64,000 nt of DNA from positions 62,001-126,000 of the forward strand of contig NZ_JANFNH010000001.1 of assembly GCF_024436055.1 (NCBI RefSeq). Direction: 5' to 3'. The number at the start of each line of letters is the position of its first letter. The first letter of the stretch is position 1. The notes under the pieces are model-generated. The model was not told the DNA's origin, searched no databases, and saw only the letters and a program-made list of their open reading frames with translations. A program made the translations under genes and the position numbers. Source of the stretch: Streptantibioticus rubrisoli. Its GTDB lineage: Bacteria > Actinomycetota > Actinomycetes > Streptomycetales > Streptomycetaceae. Shown here in pieces: positions 8,484 to 15,622 of the stretch.

Positions 8484-9701
8484 GTGGACGAGCAACCCTG
8501 GAGCCGACAGCGCCTGCGCAGCAACAACGAGCTGTTGCTGCTCGAACACCTCCGCGGCGTCGGCGCCGCGACCCGAGCCCAACTGGCCCGCGACACCGGG
8601 CTGTCCAAGCCGACCGTGTCCAGCGCGCTGGCCTCACTGGAAAAAGGCGGGCTGGTCCGCGAGGTCGGCATGATCGTCCCCGAGCGCGGCCGCAGCGGAG
8701 TGCTCTACGAGCCCGACCCTACGGCTGGCTACGTCCTCGGCGTCGACATTGGCCGGGCCCGGCTGCGCATCGCCGTAGCCGACCTGGCCAGCGAGATCCA
8801 GGCCCGCGTCGACGTCCCCAACGAGGGAACCACCGCTGACGCCGTCGCCGACGCCGTTGCGGCGGCGGCCGAACGCGCCCTCGCGGAGGCTGGCGTCGCC
8901 AACGACCAGGTGGTGCACGCCGCCGTCGGCACGCCCGGCGTCTTCGACGCCGAGTCCGGCCGGGTCCGCTACGCCTCGAACCTGCCCGGCTGGGGCCGGG
9001 CAGGACTGGTTCAGCAACTGCGCGCGCAACTCGGCGGCCCGGATCTGTCCATACACAACGACGCCAACCTGGCCGCGCTCGGGGAGTACGCCTTCGGAAC
9101 GGGCCGGGACCGCCGCCTCTTCGTCTACCTGCTGGTCGGCACCGGCCTCGGCATGGGCGTCATCGCCAACGGCGAACTCTTTACCGGCGCCAACGGCGCC
9201 GCCGGAGAGATCGGGTACCTGCCGCTCCTCCACGCCGCCCTCGGCCCGGCCGCGACCCCGCCTGTCCGGGACGCACAGGACACGCAGGCCCGGGGCGCGC
9301 TGGAGAGTGCCGTCGCCGCCGACGCGATCGTGCGCACCGCCCGCGAACTCGGCCTGCGCGACGCGCCCACCGCCAAGCACGTCTTCGACGCGGCCAGGGC
9401 GGGACGCCCGGAGGCAAGAGAGGCAGTGGCCCGCGAGGGCGAGCGGCTGGCCCTGGTGGTCGCCGCGATCTCCGCGGTGCTCGACCCGGACCTGGTCGTC
9501 CTCGGCGGCGGCGTCGGCCACAGCGCAGACCTGCTGCTCCCGCCCCTCCGCGAGGCGCTGTATCGGATGACACCACTGCACCCCGAGGTTGCCCCAAGCA
9601 CGCTCGGGGACGACGCCGTCCTCTTCGGCGCCATCGCGTGCGCGGTGCGCAGCGCCCGCCCGACGGTCTTCGAACGCCACGCGACGAACGCGGACCGATG
9701 A
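8484..9701 (+). CDS. ROK-family transcriptional repressor (NagC/XylR type)
   Basis: About 405 residues from GTG 8484, which has AGGAG just upstream; in-frame GTG codons at 8424 and 8448 would add 12-20 residues. An N-terminal winged helix (LLLEHLRGVGAATRAQLARD, then TGLSKPTVSSALASLE) precedes a kinase-like ROK domain with VLGVDIGRARLRIAVAD, AAVGTPGVFD, IHNDANLAALGEYAFG, YLLVGTGLGMGVI and NGAAGEIGYLPL. The zinc-binding cysteine motif is missing here too, as in the partner kinase. It is transcribed divergently from the permease-kinase-SIS operon and is expected to repress it until a sugar ligand binds. Confidence 0.88.
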   Translation: MDEQPWSRQRLRSNNELLLLEHLRGVGAATRAQLARDTGLSKPTVSSALASLEKGGLVREVGMIVPERGRSGVLYEPDPTAGYVLGVDIGRARLRIAVADLASEIQARVDVPNEGTTADAVADAVAAAAERALAEAGVANDQVVHAAVGTPGVFDAESGRVRYASNLPGWGRAGLVQQLRAQLGGPDLSIHNDANLAALGEYAFGTGRDRRLFVYLLVGTGLGMGVIANGELFTGANGAAGEIGYLPLLHAALGPAATPPVRDAQDTQARGALESAVAADAIVRTARELGLRDAPTAKHVFDAARAGRPEAREAVAREGERLALVVAAISAVLDPDLVVLGGGVGHSADLLLPPLREALYRMTPLHPEVAPSTLGDDAVLFGAIACAVRSARPTVFERHATNADR

Positions 9702-9750
9702 GAGCAGCCTGCGGCTCAGATCCGGTCACCTCCACTACACAGCGGCTGCA

Positions 9751-9781
9751 CGGCCACCCGCGCGAGCAGCGCGGATGGCCG
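9751..9781. terminator. bidirectional hairpin between convergent genes
   Basis: Arms CGGCCACCCGCGC and GCGCGGATGGCCG pair over 13 positions with one mismatch around the loop GAGCA. It sits between the end of the ROK regulator and the end of msiK, which converge, so it can stop transcripts from both sides. Confidence 0.7.
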
Positions 9782-9795
9782 TACAACCGGAGGGG

Positions 9796-10914
9796 TCAGT
9801 CGCTGAGCCGCTCGCCGGTGGAGGTCGAGAAGACGTGGGTCTCGCCGCCCCGCGGCACGACATGCAGGACGTCACCCTTGAGCGGTACGTCGCGACCGCC
9901 GACGCGCACCACGATGTCCTTCTGCTCGCCGCCGATCTCGGCGGTGCCGTAGACGTAGCCGTCGGCGCCGAGTTCCTCCACGACGTTCACGGTGACGGCC
10001 ACGCCCGCGGGCTCGTCCTTGGCCAGGGAGGCCGTCTCGCCGCTGACGACGTCGAAGTGCTCGGGGCGCACGCCGACGGTGACCGTGCGGTCGCCCTTGT
10101 CGGCGGCCGTCGCGATGGCCTCGCGGTTGACCGGCACCACGCTGTTGCCGAACTTCACGCCGCCGTCAGTGATCGGCACCTCGACCAGGTTCATGGCTGG
10201 CGAGCCGATGAATCCGGCGACGAACAGGTTCGCTGGCCGGTCGTACATGTTGCGCGGCGAGTCGACCTGCTGGAGCACCCCGTCCTTGAGCACGGCCACC
10301 CGGTCGCCCATCGTCATGGCCTCGACCTGGTCGTGCGTGACGTAGACGGTGGTCGTGCCCAGCCGCCGCTGCAGCCCGGCGATCTGCGTGCGCGTCTGTA
10401 CGCGCAGCTTCGCGTCGAGGTTGGACAGCGGCTCGTCCATGAGGAACACCTGCGGCTCCCGCACGATCGCCCGCCCCATCGCGACCCGCTGCCGCTGACC
10501 GCCGGAGAGCGCCTTCGGCTTGCGGCCCAGGAACTCGGTGAGGTCCAGGATCTTCGCCGCCTCCTCGACCCGGGTGCGGATCTCCGCCTTGTTCACCCCG
10601 GCGATCTTGAGTGCGAAGCCCATGTTGTCGGCGACGGTCATGTGGGGGTAGAGCGCGTAGTTCTGGAACACCATGGCGATGTCCCGGTCCTTCGGCGGCA
10701 AGTGCGTCACATCGCGGTCGCCGATGCGGATGGCGCCGTCGTTGACGTCTTCGAGCCCGGCGAGCATCCGCAGCGAGGTCGACTTTCCGCACCCGGAGGG
10801 CCCGACGAGTACGAGGAACTCGCCGTCCGCGATCTCGATTTCGAGCGAGTCGACGGCCGCCCGGTCGGAGCCCGGATAGATACGGGTCGCCTTGTCGAAC
10901 GTGACAGTGGCCAT
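9796..10914 (-). CDS. msiK: MsiK-type multiple-sugar ABC transporter ATPase
   Basis: 372-residue nucleotide-binding subunit that energises several sugar importers. It shows Walker A GPSGCGKST, a Q-loop MVFQNYALYPHMTV, signature LSGGQRQRVAMGRA, Walker B VFLMDEPLSNLD and the H-loop VTHDQVEAMTMG, followed by a MalK-like regulatory domain (TVGVRPEHFDVV). ATG 10914 is chosen because conserved sequence starts there; the open frame extends much further upstream but is not family-like. No permease or binding-protein gene is adjacent, as expected for MsiK, which serves unlinked cellobiose, maltose and chitobiose systems. A second, operon-bound ATPase of this family is at 55832. Confidence 0.92.
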   Translation of the reverse strand: MATVTFDKATRIYPGSDRAAVDSLEIEIADGEFLVLVGPSGCGKSTSLRMLAGLEDVNDGAIRIGDRDVTHLPPKDRDIAMVFQNYALYPHMTVADNMGFALKIAGVNKAEIRTRVEEAAKILDLTEFLGRKPKALSGGQRQRVAMGRAIVREPQVFLMDEPLSNLDAKLRVQTRTQIAGLQRRLGTTTVYVTHDQVEAMTMGDRVAVLKDGVLQQVDSPRNMYDRPANLFVAGFIGSPAMNLVEVPITDGGVKFGNSVVPVNREAIATAADKGDRTVTVGVRPEHFDVVSGETASLAKDEPAGVAVTVNVVEELGADGYVYGTAEIGGEQKDIVVRVGGRDVPLKGDVLHVVPRGGETHVFSTSTGERLSD

Positions 10915-11282
10915 GATGTGTGATCCCTTCACCGGCAGGAACGTGCCGGACGATCCGAGTAAAGGAAGCCCCTCTCCGGGGTCTGCGTGACACCCGGAAG
11001 CAAGGTCCAGTCCACCCTGGAGCGAACTTCCCCGGACGCTACCGGCCACCCGCGCCGTTGTCAGTACCCGCCTGGCAACAATTCCCGCTGGCCCTACTGC
11101 GGCCCGAGCGGGCGCCCTGCACCGGACCGGCCTTGTAAGACCCGTCGCGTGCGGCCCGTGGCCACCTGCGGGCGCACCGGCTCGATGACGCGCTGGGGCC
11201 ACCGGTACTGGCCTTGATGACAGGAAGGCTGTCCGCTGGGGGGCGACGTGCGGCCCAGCGTCGTGCTACGCGGGCGTACGCA
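10915..11282. other. msiK upstream region with a weak dre-like element
   Basis: 368 bases upstream of msiK without a credible gene. On the minus strand, TGGACTGGACCT at 11014-11003 matches 9 of 12 positions of the DasR consensus core TGGTCTAGACCA. DasR is the GlcNAc-sensing GntR repressor of Streptomyces. The match is modest and could be chance. No other clear promoter was picked out. Confidence 0.3.
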
Positions 11283-11315
11283 AACGGTGCTGGCCGACTC
11301 TCGGCCAGCACCGTT
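11283..11315. terminator. perfect 15-bp stem hairpin
   Basis: Arms 11283-11297 and 11301-11315 (AACGGTGCTGGCCGA and its exact complement) enclose a 3-base loop. It lies 36 bases past the stop of the minus-strand symporter gene and is its likely terminator, separating it from msiK. Confidence 0.8.
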
Positions 11316-11350
11316 CAGGCAACGCATCGCGTGGAGGATCCCGCTCGCAG

Positions 11351-12946
11351 CTACAGCTTGACGCCCAGTCCGGTGAGTGCCCGCACTTCCATCTCCGCTT
11401 GCTTGCCGGGGTCCGCGGGCTGCTTGCTGAAAACGGTCCCAAGGTAGCCGCAGAGGAAAGAGAGCGGAATCGACACGATGCCGGGGTTGGTGAGGGGGAA
11501 CCAGTGAAAGTCGACACTCTTCACGATCGACGTGGGTGTGCCCGAGATCGCCGGTGAGAAGATGATGAGGACGAGGCAGGATGCCAGACCGCCATAGATG
11601 CTCCACAGTGTCCCGGTCGTGTTGAAGCGCTTCCAGTAGAGCGTGTAGAGCATGGTCGACAAGTTGGCGGACGCGGCGAGCGCCAGGGCCAACGACACCA
11701 GAAAGGCGACGTTCTGACCGTTGGCGACGATGCCGCCGACGATGGCCAGACACCCGATGACGACCGCCGTCAGACGGGCGACCCGCACTTCTGACCGCGG
11801 ATCAGCGTCGCCGTTTCGGACGACGTTGGCGTAGACGTCGTGCGCGAACGAGGCGGCGGCGGCCAGCGTCAGGCCAGCGACCACCGCGAGGATGGTCGCG
11901 AAAGCCACCGCGCAGACGATGCCCAGCAGTACCTCCCCGCCGATCTTGAAGGCGAGAAGTGGCGCTGCGGAGTTCTCCCCACCCGGGGCACGCAGAATCG
12001 TGTCCGAACCGACCAGAGCGGTGGCGCCGTAGCCGACGACCAGAATTCCCAGGTAGAAGATGACCATTGCCCACGAGCACCACACCACGGAACTACGTGC
12101 CTCCTTGGCGTTGGGCACCGTGTAGAAGCGCATGAGCACGTGCGGCAGGCTGGAGATACCGAGTACCAGAGAGAGCGCGAGCGAGACGAAGTCGAGTTCG
12201 GTTATCGCGTTCTTGCCGTACCAGGCACCTGGGTCCAGGATGCGCTCGCCGGAGGGGCTGTTCTGCGCCGCATGCTCGAGGATCTGCGAGAAGCTGAACC
12301 CGAACTTGCCGAGGAGGAACACGCCGATGAGGGTCACGCAGAGCAGCAGGAGGGTCGCTTTGACGATCTGGACCCAGGTCGTGCCCTTCATGCCGCCCAC
12401 CAGGACGTAGAAGACCATGACCGCGCCAACCCCCGTGATGATGAGGGCTTGCCCGCCCTTGCTCTGCACATGGAGCAGCAGGGCGATGAGCCCGCCAGCG
12501 CCGGCCATCTGGGCGAGCATGTAGAAGAACGTGATCACCAGGGTGGCGTTGGCTGCCGCCGCCCGCACCGGGCGCTGTTTCATGCGGAAGGCCATCACGT
12601 CGCCGACGGTGAACCGTCCCGTGTTACGCAGCCTCTCGCCGATGAGCAGGAGGGCGACCAGCCAGGCGACAACCCACCCGACCGAGTAGAGAAACCCGTC
12701 GTATCCGTGGACGGCGATCGCCCCGGAGATGCCGAGGAAAGAAGCTGCGGAAAGAAAGTCACCGGATAGCGCTACACCGTTCTGTACGCCGTTGAAGGCG
12801 CTTCCAGCGGCGTAGTAGTCAGATGCTGTCGGACTGCTACTGCTGACCTTGTAGACGATGAACAGCGTGACGGCGACGAAGGCAAGAAAAATGCCGACGT
12901 TGATCGCGGGATTGCCGGTAGCACCGGCCGCGAGCTGCACTGTCAT
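11351..12946 (-). CDS. sodium:solute symporter, acetate/monocarboxylate type (ActP-like)
   Basis: 531-residue integral membrane protein with about 13 hydrophobic segments. SDYYAAGSAFNGVQNGVALSGD and FLSAASFLGISGAIAVHGYDG near the N-terminus, and AFATILAVVAGLTLAAAASFAHDVYAN split across the middle, match the SSS acetate/pyruvate branch. It is preceded by a DUF485 gene with an ATGA overlap, the standard partner of ActP/YjcG-type symporters. The pair probably scavenges acetate or a related short carboxylate. Confidence 0.9.
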   Translation of the reverse strand: MTVQLAAGATGNPAINVGIFLAFVAVTLFIVYKVSSSSPTASDYYAAGSAFNGVQNGVALSGDFLSAASFLGISGAIAVHGYDGFLYSVGWVVAWLVALLLIGERLRNTGRFTVGDVMAFRMKQRPVRAAAANATLVITFFYMLAQMAGAGGLIALLLHVQSKGGQALIITGVGAVMVFYVLVGGMKGTTWVQIVKATLLLLCVTLIGVFLLGKFGFSFSQILEHAAQNSPSGERILDPGAWYGKNAITELDFVSLALSLVLGISSLPHVLMRFYTVPNAKEARSSVVWCSWAMVIFYLGILVVGYGATALVGSDTILRAPGGENSAAPLLAFKIGGEVLLGIVCAVAFATILAVVAGLTLAAAASFAHDVYANVVRNGDADPRSEVRVARLTAVVIGCLAIVGGIVANGQNVAFLVSLALALAASANLSTMLYTLYWKRFNTTGTLWSIYGGLASCLVLIIFSPAISGTPTSIVKSVDFHWFPLTNPGIVSIPLSFLCGYLGTVFSKQPADPGKQAEMEVRALTGLGVKL

Positions 12947-13368
12947 TCCTTGCCGGCTCCCGCCAGTTCCTTGATAATATCCACCTGGGGATCGAGTTTC
13001 TTATCGGCGAAGCGCCGGTACGACAACGCGATCACCAGCGTTGTCACGAATTGCAGCAGACCGAACAGGGTGCCCATGTTGATCTCGCCGGTCACTTTGT
13101 GCTTCATGAATCCGCGGTCGTAGGCCGACAGAACAGCGAAAGCCATGTACCAGCAGAAGAAGGCGAGGCTCACCGGGAAGACGAAAAGCCGCAACCGCCT
13201 ACGGAGCAGAACGAACTCCGGACTCTGCTGAATTGCCGAGGGATCGGCTCGGTCAATATGTGTGGGGTGGGTGGAGTCCTCGACCAGCGACATACCAGGT
13301 TCGGTGGGCGCCCCGGTGGCGAACCGTTCGGCTGAACTCGACACGGGCGACCTCGACTTTCTCGTCAT
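12943..13368 (-). CDS. DUF485 membrane protein, symporter partner
   Basis: 141 residues from ATG 13368, which has GGAGAGG just upstream; the longer open frame lacks family sequence. An N-terminal ~55-residue hydrophilic part is followed by two transmembrane segments (LFVFPVSLAFFCWYMAFAVLS and LFGLLQFVTTLVIALSY) joined by the DUF485 motif YDRGFMKHKV. E. coli YjcH is the known counterpart upstream of actP. The stop overlaps the symporter start, so the two proteins are made together. Confidence 0.88.
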   Translation of the reverse strand: MTRKSRSPVSSSAERFATGAPTEPGMSLVEDSTHPTHIDRADPSAIQQSPEFVLLRRRLRLFVFPVSLAFFCWYMAFAVLSAYDRGFMKHKVTGEINMGTLFGLLQFVTTLVIALSYRRFADKKLDPQVDIIKELAGAGKE

Positions 13369-13934
13369 GGTCCTCTCCAAGGGTATTTCAGTAAAGGCAT
13401 GGTGCGACGGCGGCCTGCGCGTCGTTCGATCAGCCTGGCGAGAGCGGGTGACGAAACCACCTGGCGGGGACGCAAGTGTAGCGATGCGTCGGATGCGGTC
13501 AACGGCTGGCTCATTCAGGGGGGTTGGCACGGCGGGAGCGGCTGAGCGAGGCCCTCGTGCTCGTCCTGACCGAGGTCTTTGCGATTTCAATGGCATTCGA
13601 CGCCATAGTGGACATTTCATCTGATTGTTCTGATGCCGGGGTTCTGGTTCCGTGTACCGGACGGTGGTGGTATTCCAGGAGTGATTGCTCGGCATGTTTC
13701 ATGAAGAGATCATGGAGACTTTGCAAAGAATGGCCACAGCCCGGGGGTCTCGCTGATATCGGGCGACGCGTGGGTGACGCCGGTTCCGTGGCGCACGGAA
13801 GACGGCGGCTGTTGTTACCGTTGACGGGGTTGCCCTACACTCCCCACCTCGGAGGCGCTGGACATACGTTCGCGAAAAGTCGCTGACGCGGAGTGGTTCC
13901 GGAATTGTTTCCGAGGGTGGAAAGTGGGTAACCG
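13369..13934. other. 566-bp divergent intergenic region
   Basis: No credible gene: the short frames here lack coding-type third-position bias and family sequence. The region is less GC-rich than its surroundings and must hold the promoters for the DUF485/symporter pair (leftward) and the OFA transporter (rightward). A short inverted repeat ATGGC/GCCAT lies near 13590. Confidence 0.5.
13812..13841 (+). promoter_or_regulatory. candidate promoter for the OFA transporter
   Basis: TTGTTA (13812-13817) and TACACT (13836-13841) are separated by 18 bases, about 95 bases upstream of the GTG at 13935. This is a pattern match only, with no independent support. Confidence 0.3.
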
Positions 13935-15308
13935 GTGGGTTTTCTTGAGCGCTCCCGCGTCGTCGCGGAGCCGGGATGGAATCGATGGCTGATTCCTCCG
14001 GCAGCTCTCGCGATTCACTTCTCGATCGGCCAGGCGTACGCCTGGAGTATCTTCAAGCTACCGTTGGAGAAATCTCTCCATATTTCGAGCACGGCCAGCG
14101 CCCTACCGTTCCAGATCGGCATTCTCGTGCTTGGGCTCTCCGCCGCCTTCGGCGGAACCCTGGTCGAGAAGAGGGGGCCTCGATGGGCCATGTTCGTGGC
14201 GCTCGTGACCTTCTCCTCGGGCTTCCTGGTCGCTTCACTCGGTGTGGCCACGCGTAGTTACTGGCTGGTGGTCCTCGGGTACGGAGTCATCGGTGGGATC
14301 GGGCTCGGGATCGGCTACATCTCACCGGTGTCCACTTTGATGAAGTGGTTTCCCGATCGCCCCGGTATGGCTACCGGTATCGCGATCATGGGCTTCGGCG
14401 GTGGCGCGCTGATCGCGTCCCCGTGGTCGGCGAGCATGCTCTCCGCCTTCGGTGCCGACCCGAGCGGTATCGCGACGACCTTCCTGGTGCACGGTCTGGC
14501 CTACGCCGTCTTCATGTCGCTCGGCGTGGTGCTGGTACGTGTGCCCCCGGACAGCTGGCGGCCGACCGGCTGGGAGCCGGGTGGCGACACCGGAGGGAAA
14601 CTCGTCACAACCGCGAACGTATCGGCGAAGAACGCGGTGCGGACGTATCAGTTCTGGCTGCTGTGGGTCGTGTTGTGCATGAACGTCACAGCTGGGATCG
14701 GGATCCTGGAGAAGGCGTCCCCGATGATCCAGGACTTCTTCCGGGGTACCGCCAGCCCGGTGAGTGCGACCGCCGCCGCGGGATTCGTCGCGCTCCTTTC
14801 GCTGGCCAACATGACCGGCCGCTTCGTATGGTCGTCGGTGTCCGACGTGATCGGCCGAAGGAACATCTACCGTCTCTACCTGGGCGGTGGCGCTCTCCTC
14901 TACCTGGCCGTGCTGCTCAACAAGAGCGGCAGTACCGCGTTGTTCGTCGTTTCGACCATGGTGATCCTGTCGTTCTACGGCGGTGGTTTCGCCACCGTGC
15001 CCGCCTATCTGAAGGACTTGTTCGGCACCTACCAGGTCGGCGCGATCCACGGTCGGCTGCTCACCGCGTGGTCTGTCGCGGGGGTGGCCGGGCCGGAGAT
15101 CGTGGACGCCCTCGCGGATTCCGGTAAGAAGGCCGGGCACACCGGTCCCGACCTTTACACGTTCTCGTTCGGCCTTATGATCGCACTGCTCGTCGTCGGC
15201 TTCATCGCAAACGAACTGGTACGGCCAGTCCATCCGAGGTTCCACGAACCCGAGTCGGCGGCTCAGATCGAAACCGAGCACACTCCGGCAGAAAAGGCAG
15301 CCAACTGA
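13935..15308 (+). CDS. OFA-family MFS transporter (oxalate/formate antiporter type)
   Basis: 457 residues with twelve predicted membrane spans. The start NRWLIPPAALAIHFSIGQAYAW, then SIFKLPLEKSL, GISPVSTLMKWFPDR-like (YISPVSTLMKWFPDRPGMA) and GATVPAYLKDLFGT-like (FATVPAYLKDLFGTYQVG) segments are characteristic of OFA carriers for oxalate, formate or other small carboxylates. The GTG at 13935 follows a GGTGGAAAG element. Its stop overlaps the start of a 48-residue small membrane protein (TGATG), its dedicated small subunit. Confidence 0.88.
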   Translation: MGFLERSRVVAEPGWNRWLIPPAALAIHFSIGQAYAWSIFKLPLEKSLHISSTASALPFQIGILVLGLSAAFGGTLVEKRGPRWAMFVALVTFSSGFLVASLGVATRSYWLVVLGYGVIGGIGLGIGYISPVSTLMKWFPDRPGMATGIAIMGFGGGALIASPWSASMLSAFGADPSGIATTFLVHGLAYAVFMSLGVVLVRVPPDSWRPTGWEPGGDTGGKLVTTANVSAKNAVRTYQFWLLWVVLCMNVTAGIGILEKASPMIQDFFRGTASPVSATAAAGFVALLSLANMTGRFVWSSVSDVIGRRNIYRLYLGGGALLYLAVLLNKSGSTALFVVSTMVILSFYGGGFATVPAYLKDLFGTYQVGAIHGRLLTAWSVAGVAGPEIVDALADSGKKAGHTGPDLYTFSFGLMIALLVVGFIANELVRPVHPRFHEPESAAQIETEHTPAEKAAN

Positions 15309-15454
15309 TGAGTGATCAGGTCGGCGCTCCCGCAGCAGAGACCGCCAAGTCCTCTTCTGTTTTGCTGGTTGTGGTGTGGCTGTGGGTGACCGCCCCTTTC
15401 GTTTACGGCATCTACGAGCTCACTTTGACTGTCCGCAAACTGTTCTTGAAGTAG
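15308..15454 (+). CDS. MFS transporter small subunit, 48 residues
   Basis: Small ORF beginning at the ATG inside the TGATG overlap with the OFA transporter stop and ending at TAG 15452-15454. A polar ~17-residue N-terminus is followed by one transmembrane helix, VLLVVVWLWVTAPFVYGIYE, and a basic tail ending KLFLK. I recall proteins of this size and this WLWVxxPFxYGxYxL pattern as the small subunit routinely encoded directly after OFA-type transporters. Its role is unknown; the strict coupling suggests a stabilising or modulating partner. Confidence 0.85.
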   Translation: MSDQVGAPAAETAKSSSVLLVVVWLWVTAPFVYGIYELTLTVRKLFLK

Positions 15455-15622
15455 GGGAAGCCGCCTCGGCATATCGTCACGGCACAGGGTCGTCCCCGCG
15501 AGCGTCCCCGCCAGGTCGATCTGCCCGCGGCCTACCCGACCTCCTTCTCGTGGGAGGTCCAGGAGAAACGGCGTAGTGATGTATCCCCGTGGGAAAGCCG
15601 CTCCGGGATCGGAGCACACCTC

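Noticed and set aside
10915-11202. N-terminal extension of msiK by 96 codons
   Set aside because: The extra sequence is Arg/Pro/Ala noise; MsiK homology begins exactly at ATG 10914.
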